This document shows, in pieces, positions 45,942-58,310 of a DNA stretch of 64,000 bases; within the stretch, counting starts at the first letter, position 1, and every line of letters begins with the position of its first letter. The stretch is from contig JAURUC010000001.1 in the NCBI GenBank assembly GCA_030803735.1, positions 2,621,501 to 2,685,500 on the forward strand, written 5' to 3'. A program made the position numbers and the translations under genes. This stretch comes from Actinopolyspora lacussalsi. Lineage in GTDB: Bacteria > Actinomycetota > Actinomycetes > Mycobacteriales > Pseudonocardiaceae. The notes beneath the pieces were generated by a model, which saw only the letters and a list, made by a program, of their open reading frames with translations, did no database searches and was not told the origin of the DNA.

Positions 45942-47237
45942 TCACACCGCCACGTCGGAACCGGTCACGCGCTCCAGCACCACCGGCTCGGTCCGGACCT
46001 CACCGTGGGTGATCTCGTAGGCCTCGTGCAGTCGACGTGACGCGTCCTCGACCGTGCCCGGATCGTCGGTGTGCAGTTCGAACAACGGCTCGCCCCCGGA
46101 CACCCGGTCCCCGGGTTTGGCCAGGCAACGTACGCCCGCGGCGTGCCGCACCTCGTCCTCCTTGCGTGCCCGTCCGGCACCCAACAACCACGCGGCGGCA
46201 CCGACCGCACGGGCGTCCAGCGTGGCGAGGTTTCCGCTCCGCGGCGCGTGCAACGTGTGTACGTGCGCGGCGGCGGGGAGGTCCGCGTCGGGATCACCGC
46301 CCTGCGCGGTGACGAGAGCACGCCACTTCTCGTACGCCGCCCCGGATGCCAGCACCCCGGCCGGATCCACATCGGACAACCCACTGCTCGCCAGCATCTC
46401 GCGGGCCAGCGCGAGCGTGAGTTCGGTGACGTCGGAAGGGCCCTCTCCCCGCAGCACGCTCACCGCCTCGGTGACCTCCAGAGCGTTTCCCACCGCCACG
46501 CCCAACGGCGCCGACATCGAGGTCAACAGCGCGCTGGTGCGCACCCCGTTGTCGTTGCCGGTGGCGACCAGCGTCCTGGCGAGACGTCTCAACTGCTCCG
46601 GTTCGGTCAGCAGGGCGCCCGAACCGCACTTGACGTCCAGCACCAGCGAGGCGGTGCCCTCCGCGAGCTTCTTGCTCAGGATGGAACCGGCGATCAGCGG
46701 CACCGACTCGACCGTGCCGGTCACGTCCCGGAGGGCGTACATCCTGCTGTCGGCGGGGGCGATCCGTTCCGTGGCGGCGCAGATCACCGCTCCCACATCG
46801 TCGAGGTTGCGGTACAGCTCGGCGGTGCTGAGCCGAGCGCGCCAACCGGGGATCGACTCCAGCTTGTCGAGCGTCCCTCCGGTGTGCCCGAGGCCGCGGC
46901 CGGACAGCTGCGGCACGGCGGCCCCGCAGGCCGCCACCAGTGGTGTCAGCGCGAGGGTGATCTTGTCCCCCACACCGCCGGTGGAGTGCTTGTCCACCGT
47001 GGGACGGTCCAGAGCGCCGAGATCCAGCATCTCACCGGAGGAGGCCATCGCCGCCGTCCAGCGGACGGTCTCGGCGTCGTCCATCCCCCGCAACAGGATC
47101 GCCATCGCCAGCGCCGACATCTGTTCCTCGGCGACCTCACCCCGGGTGTAGGCGTCGATCACCCAGTCGATCTGCGCCGCCGAGAGCCTGCCCCCGTCCC
47201 GTTTGGCGCCGATGATCTCCACGACACTGTGCGGCAT
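45942..47237 (-). CDS. deoA: thymidine/pyrimidine-nucleoside phosphorylase
   Basis: A 431-residue enzyme that phosphorolyses pyrimidine deoxynucleosides. It has KHSTGGVGDKITLALTPLVAACG, the family signature SGRGLGHTGGTLDKLESIPG, and DVKCGSGALL. ATG 47237 has GGAG upstream; the much longer frame overlaps cdd and is not real. It follows cdd by 74 bp. The same pair sits next to sdhC in M. tuberculosis. Confidence 0.95.
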   Translation of the reverse strand: MPHSVVEIIGAKRDGGRLSAAQIDWVIDAYTRGEVAEEQMSALAMAILLRGMDDAETVRWTAAMASSGEMLDLGALDRPTVDKHSTGGVGDKITLALTPLVAACGAAVPQLSGRGLGHTGGTLDKLESIPGWRARLSTAELYRNLDDVGAVICAATERIAPADSRMYALRDVTGTVESVPLIAGSILSKKLAEGTASLVLDVKCGSGALLTEPEQLRRLARTLVATGNDNGVRTSALLTSMSAPLGVAVGNALEVTEAVSVLRGEGPSDVTELTLALAREMLASSGLSDVDPAGVLASGAAYEKWRALVTAQGGDPDADLPAAAHVHTLHAPRSGNLATLDARAVGAAAWLLGAGRARKEDEVRHAAGVRCLAKPGDRVSGGEPLFELHTDDPGTVEDASRRLHEAYEITHGEVRTEPVVLERVTGSDVAV

Positions 47238-47311
47238 GACACGCTCCGGTTCGGGCGTTGGTGCGATGGGCGAAGAGGCTGCCGGCCGATTCAGGGAGGT
47301 TACCGGCCGGT

Positions 47312-47704
47312 TCAGGGCGGCGGCGCGAAGGGATGCGGCAGTAGCTGCCGTATCGGCAGGATGCCCTCCTGGGTGTCGACCAGGCACTCCGGCCCGCCCA
47401 TCTCGTTGAGCAGTTGCCTGCACCGACCGCAGGGCATGAGCGGGTTGCCCTGCCCGTCCCGAACCGAAACGGCGACCAGACCACCACCCCCGCTCATCCG
47501 GAGCTCGCCCACCAACGTGCACTCGGCGCACAACGTCACACCGTAGGAGGCGTTCTCGACGTTGCACCCCACCACCACACGCCCGTCGGTACAGTTCGCC
47601 GCCGCCCCCACGGCGAGCCCGGAGTAGGGGCAGTAGGCGTGCTCGGCGGCGAAGGTGGCGGCTGCCCGCAGGGCGGGCCAGTCGACGGAGTTGGGTTCGA
47701 CCAA
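47312..47704 (-). CDS. cdd: cytidine deaminase
   Basis: A 130-residue zinc enzyme converting cytidine and deoxycytidine to uridine forms. Zinc ligands are in CAECT (CxE type) and PCGRCRQLL; substrate loop YCPYSGLAVGAA is present. The short form is typical of tetrameric CDAs. It is transcribed ahead of deoA and divergently from sdhCDAB. Confidence 0.95.
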   Translation of the reverse strand: MVEPNSVDWPALRAAATFAAEHAYCPYSGLAVGAAANCTDGRVVVGCNVENASYGVTLCAECTLVGELRMSGGGGLVAVSVRDGQGNPLMPCGRCRQLLNEMGGPECLVDTQEGILPIRQLLPHPFAPPP

Positions 47705-48155
47705 GTTCCCCGATCACCACCCGTACTCACTCGTTCGGGAACTACTCAACGTAATCACCCTTCGTTCGTGTCCCAATCGCACCGCCCACTGCCCAAAAAG
47801 TGAAATATGTCAATGACGAACAATGGCGGACCTGCGCACACCGCTCGACACGTGCGTTAATACGATAAGGGTGACGCTAATCTCGGACCAGCCGGTTGAC
47901 ACCCACGCCACAGCGAGGCGTCTACTCGGGGCAGAACGGGATCTACATCGATCAACCCACCCCCGGTAGTTGTCTGCTCGATCACAGCGGGCACATGCGA
48001 GTAGGACAGCCGGCGGGCGCGGGTCTAGCATCCGATGGGTCAAGGGTCCGTTCGGGTAATCGGCGCGGGCGCAGGGTGCTGCGGTTACGGGCCGTTCTCC
48101 GCGCAGCATCCGGAACGGGCCCAGAGTCCACCAGCGACGTTGGAGGCCTTCCGTC
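47705..48155. other. cdd/sdhC divergent promoter region
   Basis: No gene is supported. TTGACA at 47896-47901 with TCTACT at 47921-47926 (19-bp spacing) is a candidate plus-strand promoter, leaving a leader of over 200 nt before sdhC. The sdhC ribosome-binding site is GGAGG. Confidence 0.4.
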
Positions 48156-48590
48156 ATGGCCAGCACAACCGCCACCGCGGCGGAGGGACGCCCTCGCGGG
48201 GAAGCACCTCGTGCCAAGGGCACCCTCTATCGCGGCGACCTGGGCATGTGGTCGTGGGTCGCCCACCGCATCACGGGCGTGCTCACCTTCTTCTTCCTGT
48301 TCGTACACGTCCTGGACACCGCGTTGGTGCGGGTCTCACCCAACGCGTACGACACGGTGATCGAGACTTACAAGCATCCACTGATGATCGTGTTCGAGCT
48401 CGGGCTGCTCGCGGCGGTGCTGTTCCACGCGTTCAACGGAATCCGCGTGATGCTCGTCGACTTCTGGTCCAGGGGACCGGGGCTGCAGCGACCGATGCTG
48501 TGGACAGTCCTGGTGCTGTGGCTGGTGTTGATCATCCCGGCCGGCATCAGCATGATCACCCGCGCCGCCACGGAACTGTTCGGGGGTTAG
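48156..48590 (+). CDS. sdhC: succinate dehydrogenase cytochrome b subunit
   Basis: A 144-residue membrane anchor with three hydrophobic helices. MWSWVAHRITGVLTFFFLFVHVLDTAL contains the HRITG quinone-site motif and the His that ligates heme b. It anchors SdhAB and passes electrons to menaquinone. First gene of sdhCDAB, with GGAGG upstream of ATG. Confidence 0.93.
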   Translation: MASTTATAAEGRPRGEAPRAKGTLYRGDLGMWSWVAHRITGVLTFFFLFVHVLDTALVRVSPNAYDTVIETYKHPLMIVFELGLLAAVLFHAFNGIRVMLVDFWSRGPGLQRPMLWTVLVLWLVLIIPAGISMITRAATELFGG

Positions 48591-48597
48591 TACGACC

Positions 48598-49017
48598 ATG
48601 ACCACTACCGAAGCACCACTGTCAGTCGACAAGCCGCGTTCCCCCGGGCGTCCAGCGGCCAGGCGCAGCAACTTCGAGCTCTACAGCTGGGTATTCATGC
48701 GGCTGTCCGGAGTCGTGCTGCTGTTCCTCGTCCTCGGGCACTTGCTGATCATGCTCTTCCTGGACGGCGGGGTGCACCGGATCAACTTCGCCTTCGTGGC
48801 GGGCCGCTGGGCATCACCGTTCTGGCAGCTCTGGGACCTGACGATGCTGTGGCTGGCGGGTCTGCACGGCGGCAACGGGCTGCGAACCGTCATCAACGAC
48901 TATTCACGTTCCGACCGTACCCGCTTCTGGCTGAAGATGCTGCTGTACTGCTCGATCGTGCTGACCGTGGTACTGGGAACGTACGTGCTGTTCACCTTCG
49001 ATCCGAACATCAGCTGA
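48598..49017 (+). CDS. sdhD: succinate dehydrogenase hydrophobic anchor subunit
   Basis: A 139-residue protein with three membrane helices (LYSWVFMRLSGVVLLFLVLGHLLIML; WLAGLHGGNGLRTVINDY; a C-terminal helix). The SWVFMRLSG...GH pattern matches actinobacterial SdhD. It starts 7 bp after sdhC, so is cotranscribed and probably coupled. Confidence 0.92.
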   Translation: MTTTEAPLSVDKPRSPGRPAARRSNFELYSWVFMRLSGVVLLFLVLGHLLIMLFLDGGVHRINFAFVAGRWASPFWQLWDLTMLWLAGLHGGNGLRTVINDYSRSDRTRFWLKMLLYCSIVLTVVLGTYVLFTFDPNIS

Positions 49018-49054
49018 CGCGCGGCCCAGCAGGCGACGAGCCAAGGAGACCACC

Positions 49055-50844
<1,790 letters not shown>

Positions 50845-50845
<1 letters not shown>

Positions 50846-51642
50846 TGACCGCCCCCACCACCGACGCGAACAGCGACACGGCCGCCGTCGACCTGCCCTC
50901 GGACGCTCCCCCGATCCCGGAGGGCGCGACGATGGTCACGGTCAAGATCGAGCGCTACAACCCGGAGGTCGACGACGACCTGCACTGGGAGTCGTACCGC
51001 ATTCCGGCGCTGCCCAGCGACCGCGTGCTCAACCTGCTGCACTACATCAAGTGGTACATCGACGGCACGCTGACCTTCCGGCGTTCCTGCGCGCACGGCG
51101 TGTGCGGTTCGGACGCCATGCGGATCAACGGTGTCAACCGGCTGGCGTGCAAGGTCCTGATGAAGGACATGTTCGCCAAGAAGGGCGAGACCACCATCAC
51201 GGTGGAGCCGATCAAGGGCCTTCCGGTCGAGAAGGACCTGCTGGTCAACATGGAGCCCTTCTTCGAGGCGTACAAGGCGATCAAGCCTTACCTCGTCGCC
51301 ACCGGGAACGACCCGACGCGGGAGCGGATCCAGTCGGTCGCCGAGCGGGAGCGGTTCGACGACACGACCAAGTGCATCCTCTGCGCGGCCTGCACCACCT
51401 CGTGCCCGGTCTACTGGTCGGAGGGCTCCTACTTCGGGCCGGCGGCGATCGTCAACGCGCACCGGTTCATCTTCGACAGCAGGGACGAGGCCGCCGAGGA
51501 GCGGTTGGACATCCTCAACGACATCGACGGGGTGTGGCGCTGCCGCACCACGTTCAACTGCACCGACGCCTGCCCGCGTGGTATCCAGGTGACCAAGGCG
51601 ATCCAGGAGGTCAAGCGGGCACTGATGTTCCGCAGGCGCTGA
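50845..51642 (+). CDS. sdhB: succinate dehydrogenase iron-sulfur subunit
   Basis: A 265-residue protein with all three cluster sites: RSCAHGVCGSDAMRING...LACK for [2Fe-2S], CILCAACTTSCP for [4Fe-4S] and CRTTFNCTDACPRGIQ for [3Fe-4S]. It carries electrons from SdhA to the membrane subunits. Last gene of the operon; hairpins follow at 51677 and 51771. Confidence 0.97.
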
Positions 51643-51676
51643 TTCCGAGGCGCTGACCGGACTCTCCGTGATGCCG

Positions 51677-51726
51677 CGTTCCGGTGGGCGGTCGATCCCG
51701 CGCGGGATCGACGGCTCGCCGGAACG
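51677..51726. repeat. covarying variant of the hairpin repeat, after sdhB
   Basis: The core GATCCC-GCGC-GGGATC (51694-51709, within an 11-bp palindromic arm from 51691) has the same flanks (CGAT...ATCGACGG) as the GNRA hairpins. The stem TTTC/GAAA is replaced by CCCG/CGGG, keeping pairing. Outer arms CGTTCCGG/CCGGAACG (51677-51684/51719-51726) lengthen it. It is 34 nt past the sdhB stop. Confidence 0.7.
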
Positions 51727-51770
51727 TGACGCACGGGGGTGGTGGTCCGTACGGTCTCTCACGGCCGGGA

Positions 51771-51796
51771 GACCCCGTACCTCGTTGTACGGGGTC
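51771..51796. terminator. second hairpin downstream of sdhB
   Basis: GACCCCGTAC (51771-51780), 6-nt loop, GTACGGGGTC (51787-51796): a perfect 10-bp stem. The rest of 51643-52086 shows no gene. Confidence 0.6.
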
Positions 51797-52086
51797 GTGG
51801 AACGTGTGTGCCGCGGCGAGTGGGAACACGACGGCGCACACTCCCGGGCCCCTGGACAGCGGACGATCGCCGCTGCCTCGGCGCACGGAAACACGGAGCC
51901 ACCGGCCCGGTGGCGTTCGTGACCCCGCGCGATCACGATAGCCGGATTCGTGGCCGACGTCTCCTCCGGCTCACGAAGACGGACATACATCACGAACCGC
52001 ACCGCCGCCGAGCGGCCGAGCGCGCTCGCGCGCACCCCTCACCGGTCCCGTTCGCCCCCGGTTCCCGGGGGACCCGCCCCGAGGAG

Positions 52087-52317
52087 TCAACCTCTCCTGC
52101 TCGCGAGGTAGGCGCGCAAACCGAACACACCGATCACGGTTCCCAGCACGAGCGAGACCACCGCGATCACCACGTGCACCCACAGGAACGCCGTCGGCGC
52201 CCCGTCCGACCAAGACTGCTCGTCACCGAGGATGTTCCGGAGGAAGGTGGGCCACAGCAACCAGGACCAGACCCCGAAGGCCAGCAGGAACAACGCCATA
52301 CCACGGGTAATTCGCAC
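52087..52317 (-). CDS. SCO4848-family small membrane protein
   Basis: A 76-residue protein with two membrane helices: ALFLLAFGVWSWLLWPTFLRNILGD and AFLWVHVVIAVVSLVLGTVIGVFGL. The pattern WSWLLWPTFLRNI..D..SW..G.PTAFLWVH is that of the conserved actinobacterial SCO4848 family, function unknown. GTG 52317 was chosen over a long, feature-poor upstream frame that would overlap the divergent dacB gene. Confidence 0.82.
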   Translation of the reverse strand: MRITRGMALFLLAFGVWSWLLWPTFLRNILGDEQSWSDGAPTAFLWVHVVIAVVSLVLGTVIGVFGLRAYLASRRG

Positions 52318-52408
52318 GTTCCCAGTATCTACTGTGCCCGCGACCACAACGTCCTCGGGCACACCCCTCCCCCTCCGACACATCCCAGCTCCTCGAACAC
52401 TCGGCGGA

Positions 52409-52444
52409 TTCGCACCACCGTGCGAGTGCCCTAGGGTGGTCCGC
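52409..52444 (+). promoter_or_regulatory. dacB promoter for a leaderless mRNA
   Basis: TTCGCA (52409-52414), 17-bp spacer, TAGGGT (52432-52437), then 7 nt to the GTG start. AGGGTGG within this stretch could alternatively act as a weak ribosome-binding site. Confidence 0.5.
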
Positions 52445-53713
52445 GTGTCCACAGCAGCCACTCGCCTACCGGTCCGACTCGCCACGGCAGTGCTGGCGGC
52501 GATCCTGTCGATGGGACTGTTCGTGCCCACGGGCGCGGCAACGATGAACCGGACGCGGTCGAGCTGTCCGAACGCCACGCTGCCTCCCTCACCTGTGGAC
52601 AGCTCGGAGGTACCCGCGCCGGGAGAACCCACCCCGAAGCCGCTTCCGGTCCCGGAGGAACCGATCGGCGGGCCCGGAATGGGGCACTGCGGCGTCGTGA
52701 TCCCGCCGGAAGCCCCCGCACCGCCGAAGCGGGTGAGCTCGGCCACCTGGATCGTGGCGGAGTTGGACAGCGGGAAAGTGCTGGCTGCCAAGAACCCGCA
52801 CGGCAGATACCGTCCCGCCTCGGTGATCAAGGTTCTGACAGGGCTCGTCGCCGCACGCGAGCTGGAGCTCTCCGACACGATCACGGCCACCGAGTCCGAC
52901 GCGGCGGTCGAGGGCAGCGCGGTGGGGCTGGAGCCGGGTGTCGACTACACGGTGCGCCAAGTGCTGACGGGACTGATCCTGCAGTCGGGCAACGACGCCG
53001 CGCACGCGCTGGCACGAAAGATCGGCGGCACCGGGGAAACCGTGCGGCGCATGAACGAGCTCGCGGAACGACTGCGCGCCCGCGACACCAGAGCCGCCAC
53101 CACCTCCGGGCTCGACGGTCCGGGTATGAGCACTTCGGCCTACGACATGGCACTGATCCTGCGCGCCGCGCTGAACGACCCGGAATTCGCGCGCCCGGCG
53201 GGCACCAGGCGCACCCGGCTCCCCGCACCGTCCGGCCAACCGCCGGTGCGCATCGCCAGCGACAGCGACGTGATGCGCGACTATCCCGGGGCGGTTTTCG
53301 GCAAGACCGGTTTCACCAACGACGCCCGGCACACCAGGGTCGTCGCGGCGGAGCGGAACGGTCGCGAACTGGTCGCGGTGCTGCTGCGTGGCGAACACCG
53401 CCCGGTGGACCTGTCCGAGCAGGCTGCCGCGCTGCTCGACTACGGCTTTCGCCTAAACGGGGACCGAGTGGTCGGCAAACTCGTAGCACGACGGGCACCC
53501 GAACCGAGCACCACCTCCACCGCCGACACCGCGGTCGAAGCGGCACAGCGGACGTCGGAGCCCGAAAGCGACCGGTTCCCACGCACGGGGGTCGGTCTCC
53601 TGATACTGCTGGTGGTGGCGATGCTGCTGCTCGTGGCCGCACTGCGGCTCCAGCGCGCCCGCAGGCAAGCCGAGAGCGCTACCCGGCGGGACGATTCGGA
53701 AGACAGCGGCTGA
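52445..53713 (+). CDS. dacB: D-alanyl-D-alanine carboxypeptidase (DacB1-like, S11 family)
   Basis: A 422-residue exported penicillin-binding protein. Signal peptide (LATAVLAAILSMGLFVPTGAA), a Pro-rich linker (about 45-95), then the S11 domain with SVIK (126-129, nucleophile Ser126), SGN (181-183) and KTG (287-289). A C-terminal helix (GVGLLILLVVAMLLLVAALRL) and basic tail anchor it. It trims the terminal D-Ala of peptidoglycan stem peptides. Position before yhjD and trpS matches dacB1 (Rv3330) synteny. GTG 52445 fits the signal peptide and the promoter spacing. Confidence 0.93.
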   Translation: MSTAATRLPVRLATAVLAAILSMGLFVPTGAATMNRTRSSCPNATLPPSPVDSSEVPAPGEPTPKPLPVPEEPIGGPGMGHCGVVIPPEAPAPPKRVSSATWIVAELDSGKVLAAKNPHGRYRPASVIKVLTGLVAARELELSDTITATESDAAVEGSAVGLEPGVDYTVRQVLTGLILQSGNDAAHALARKIGGTGETVRRMNELAERLRARDTRAATTSGLDGPGMSTSAYDMALILRAALNDPEFARPAGTRRTRLPAPSGQPPVRIASDSDVMRDYPGAVFGKTGFTNDARHTRVVAAERNGRELVAVLLRGEHRPVDLSEQAAALLDYGFRLNGDRVVGKLVARRAPEPSTTSTADTAVEAAQRTSEPESDRFPRTGVGLLILLVVAMLLLVAALRLQRARRQAESATRRDDSEDSG

Positions 53714-53747
53714 CGGCCGGTTGCCACGCCCGCAGCTTGCCACGCCC

Positions 53748-54785
53748 TCAGCGCCGCCCGCGCAGCAGCCAACCGAGCAGGGTCCCGAGCCCGAACACCC
53801 CCACGGCCGCACCCGTGCCGCGTCGGGGCGGCACCACCGGGCGGATCACGGCAGGTGGCGGCGGCTCCACGGCCGCCACGGGCTGGTTCTCCCTGGCGGA
53901 GGCGGTCCAGGCGGTGACGAACAGCAGGAACCGGGAAGTCAGGTAGGCGAACACCAGCAACCCGAGGATGGGGCCGAACGCGGCTGCCGCCGGTGAGCCG
54001 CTGAGGCTGTTCAGGTACACCACACCGACCTGTTTGAGCACCTCGAACCCGACAGCGGCGAACAGCGCCCCCCACACCGCGCTGCGCAGTGTCACGGGTT
54101 GCCTGGGGAGCCGGGCGAGCACCCACAGGAAGACGAGCCAGCTGGCCGCCAGCGACAGCAGCACGGCCAGCAACCACAGCACGAGGCCCACCCAGGCGTT
54201 GTTCTCGATGCCCGCCAGCCGGAACAGCATCCTGCCCACCCCGCCGCCCAGCGCGCTGATCCCGAACGAGACCGCCATAGCCACCCCGAGCCCGATCAGT
54301 GAGAGCAGATCGGCGAGGGTCCGCTTGAGAAAGGACAGAGCCGTCGGCCCCTGCCCCCACTGGGCGGTGAGCGCCTCACGCAGGTTGGTCATCCATCCCA
54401 GACCCGAGTACAGCGCGGCCAGCAGACCGATGATCCCGACAGCGCCCGCCTGCTTGATCGCCTCGTCGACGATGTCGTTGATCAACTGGCTCAGCTGTGG
54501 GCTGGGCACGGCTTCGGAGATGGCCGACTGGAGGCGTCGCAGCAGGTCGGGATCGCTGGTCAGCACGAAACCGGCCACCGCGAACACGATCATCAGCAGC
54601 GGCACGAGCGCCAGCACGCTGAAGTAGGTGATCGCGGCCGCGTAGTAGTCCCCGTAGTGGCTCTGATACCGCTGCGCGGCCCGGACCAGCCGATCCAACC
54701 GGGGGTAACGCGCCCGCAGCAGCTCGAACCTGCCGGGGCTCGGCTGCTCCCGGGCGGTGCGTGCCGGTTGACTACGGTCGACCAC
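53748..54785 (-). CDS. YihY/BrkB-family membrane protein (YhjD-like)
   Basis: A 345-residue protein with about six hydrophobic segments: YYAAAITYFSVLALVPLLMIVFAVAGFVL, IIGLLAALYSGLGWMTNLREAL and later ones follow the YhjD/BrkB consensus. A polar Pro-rich stretch precedes a short final helix. Proposed as transporters or lipid flippases, but the true role is unsettled. It lies 60 bp downstream of trpS on the same strand, a pair also adjacent in mycobacteria. Confidence 0.88.
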   Translation of the reverse strand: MVDRSQPARTAREQPSPGRFELLRARYPRLDRLVRAAQRYQSHYGDYYAAAITYFSVLALVPLLMIVFAVAGFVLTSDPDLLRRLQSAISEAVPSPQLSQLINDIVDEAIKQAGAVGIIGLLAALYSGLGWMTNLREALTAQWGQGPTALSFLKRTLADLLSLIGLGVAMAVSFGISALGGGVGRMLFRLAGIENNAWVGLVLWLLAVLLSLAASWLVFLWVLARLPRQPVTLRSAVWGALFAAVGFEVLKQVGVVYLNSLSGSPAAAAFGPILGLLVFAYLTSRFLLFVTAWTASARENQPVAAVEPPPPAVIRPVVPPRRGTGAAVGVFGLGTLLGWLLRGRR

Positions 54786-54845
54786 CTGCTCCTACCTCCG
54801 CGGTGTCGCTCGTCGGTGGCAGCAGGTTACCCCGAAAGGATCAGT

Positions 54846-56325
<1,480 letters not shown>

Positions 56326-56740
56326 GAGCCGTGCCTTTCTGGTCGGACTTCGATCGTTGTATCCCACGGAGAACGCCGCGCGTTCCGTGCCGTCACCCCG
56401 GACGCCCCACCGATTCGGATCCGGTGCCGAGAACGTCCCACGATCGTGCGGTGACAGCGGAGAGCGTATTGGTCGACACGGGAACGGCGACAACGGGGCC
56501 GCACACCACGACCGGCCATCGGACTGAACACCGGTCCATCCCGGTTTCCGGCCACACCCCGTGAGACGCGTGGCGGAATCCAGGGTTGCGAACGAACCCG
56601 AAAAAACGGGAACCGATACGTTGCGAACGCGGATGAACGCGTTCGGTGTTCAGAGTGAGGCCATCAACCGCGCCCGGGACAACCGACAGTCACCGAGCTG
56701 ACCCATCGGCGAGAGTTTCTCGGAATTCGACGACTATGCT
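56326..56740. other. intergenic region between two minus-strand genes
   Basis: No gene supported. It holds a terminator-like hairpin at 56624-56645 and presumably the promoter of the small exported protein. Confidence 0.5.
56624..56645 (-). terminator. hairpin downstream of the 56741 gene
   Basis: CGAACGCG (56624-56631) pairs with CGCGTTCG (56638-56645) over 6 nt, about 95 nt past the stop codon. No T-tract on the minus strand. Confidence 0.4.
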
Positions 56741-57253
56741 TCACAACTTCGCGAAACTCACTCCACGCCAGGTCCAACCACAATCGGTGACGGCTTTTCG
56801 GAGCGGATTCTTCATTTCCGAGGTCGAAAAGGTCGCCTGACGTTCCCAGCGTCGCTTTCCGTCCTCACCTTTCCGCAGCGCCCACACGGCTTTGACGCTC
56901 TTGGCCTGTCCTCGTTCGAACTCGGCCCCGTGCACGACCTGTGGAACACCGCGGACCCAGTCGATCGTCCACTTGTGATCCGTGGAGCGGATCTCCCGCT
57001 GATCCGGATCGAACCGCAGCAGGATGCTGTAGAACTCGCGCTCACTGAATATCCTGAAGTACTCGTACCAGTACGGATTCATGACCCGCCACTCGCACAC
57101 CAGATCGACACCCTCGGGGCGCCCGTCACGCACTTCGTAGGAGGCGTCGGGCCGGTTGACCGACATCAGCGCCTGGTAGACCTCCTGCGACGAACGCGGT
57201 TTAACCCCCTGCTCGGGCCGCTTGGTACCGGTGAACCAGTCGAACAACCCCAT
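56741..57253 (-). CDS. conserved-looking cytoplasmic protein, unknown function
   Basis: A 170-residue protein: MGLFDWFTGTKRPEQGVKPRSSQEVYQALMSVNR, then aromatic-rich mid region (VCEWRVMNPYWYEYFRIFSEREFYSILLRFD) and C-terminal WERQATFSTSEMKNPLRKAVTDCGWTWRGVSFAKL. No signal or membrane segment; the MGLFDWF start resembles many small soluble proteins that begin with a short amphipathic stretch. ATG 57253 has GGGAGG upstream (the GTG six nt earlier would overlap the RBS). Family not recognised. Confidence 0.72.
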   Translation of the reverse strand: MGLFDWFTGTKRPEQGVKPRSSQEVYQALMSVNRPDASYEVRDGRPEGVDLVCEWRVMNPYWYEYFRIFSEREFYSILLRFDPDQREIRSTDHKWTIDWVRGVPQVVHGAEFERGQAKSVKAVWALRKGEDGKRRWERQATFSTSEMKNPLRKAVTDCGWTWRGVSFAKL

Positions 57254-57326
57254 ACTCACCTCCCGTCGACGACAGTTGGTTGCTCACCCTACCGAGTGAG
57301 TGCACCGCTCCGCCGGAAGATCGACG

Positions 57327-57363
57327 AAAAAATCCGCCCACCCCGAAGAACGGGATGGGCGGA
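57327..57363 (-). terminator. intrinsic (Rho-independent) terminator with T-tract
   Basis: On the minus strand TCCGCCCATCCCG and CGGGGTGGGCGGA pair with a short loop (one G-T and few mismatches) and are followed by TTTTTT (57332-57327). It lies 40 nt past the stop of the 57404 gene. It is the only classical U-tailed terminator I see in the window. Confidence 0.9.
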
Positions 57364-57403
57364 AATCACGCTTCGTGCGAAGCGTCCCCGAGACGGTCAG
57401 TGT

Positions 57404-58129
57404 TCAGTCATCCCCGGAATCCTCGGAACCGCTTCCCGGACCACCGCCGGGCGCGTTTCCGGAACCGCCGGAATCACCACCCTGGCCGCTGTTCCCACCC
57501 CGACCGGGAAAACCGCCGTCTCCGGTGCTGTTCCCCGAACCGTTCCCGGACCGCTGACCACTGATCGTGGTGGCCGTCGCGTCGTCCTCCGACAACGTCG
57601 CGACGACCGTGACGGACCGCCCCTGTTCCAGCTCGTCGAGCGAGGTCTGACCGCTGTCGACGACGGTCTCGGAGTTCACGGTGTAGTCACGCCGGTAGTC
57701 ATCACCGCTTCGCACCGTGATCTCCGCGTCGCCGACGGCGGTGAGCGTGCCACGCTGCACCCGCTTCGTGCGGTAGCTCCCCTGCTCGGTCCGCACGGTG
57801 AACTCACCGTGCATCGCGTCCGACAGGACGGCCCCGGACTCCGCGGTGTCCCCGTTCCCCGCACTGCCCGGTTGGCCCATTCCCCCGAAGCCACCACCGC
57901 TGCTCCCGCTGAAGGCGGCACCACCTCCGGGACCGCCCATCCGCCCCGTAGCGGAGCCGGAAGTGATCGCGGTGACCGACAGACTGCCCGCGACCCCGAC
58001 CGCGAGCGCGATCGCGACCACGGCGAGCGTACGCCGTGGCCCCCACCGCGCGGGGCCTTCCGCACGACGGGGCGGTTCCGGCTCGGCGGTTTCGCGCCAC
58101 TCCTCGTCCGCCGCGGCACTGTCTGCCAT
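57404..58129 (-). CDS. membrane-anchored protein with extracellular beta domain (DUF5666-like)
   Basis: A 241-residue protein. A cytoplasmic N-terminus (about 30 residues), one transmembrane helix (LAVVAIALAVGVAGSLSVTAI) and a Gly/Ser linker (GGPGGGAAFSGSSGGGFGGMG) precede a small beta domain (GEFTVRTEQGSYRTKRVQRGTLTAVGDAEITVRSGDDYRRDYTVNSETVV) typical of DUF5666-type envelope proteins. The tail is Gly/Ser/Asp-rich. ATG 58129 has GGGAG upstream. Divergent from the glycosyltransferase gene. Confidence 0.78.
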   Translation of the reverse strand: MADSAAADEEWRETAEPEPPRRAEGPARWGPRRTLAVVAIALAVGVAGSLSVTAITSGSATGRMGGPGGGAAFSGSSGGGFGGMGQPGSAGNGDTAESGAVLSDAMHGEFTVRTEQGSYRTKRVQRGTLTAVGDAEITVRSGDDYRRDYTVNSETVVDSGQTSLDELEQGRSVTVVATLSEDDATATTISGQRSGNGSGNSTGDGGFPGRGGNSGQGGDSGGSGNAPGGGPGSGSEDSGDD

Positions 58130-58310
58130 GCTCTGCTCCCAACTCACGACTGGTCACGGAACCGTGGGTCTCACCCTGCCGTGCGCGACTGGGCACCCGC
58201 CGGGAGCGAGGTAAGAATTCGCCGGGAATCGGATCCGGGAGGGCGATACTCGGCGAACACCAAGGAAACACTCGGACTCTCGTAAGGTCGCGCTGCCAGG
58301 CTCGATCACG

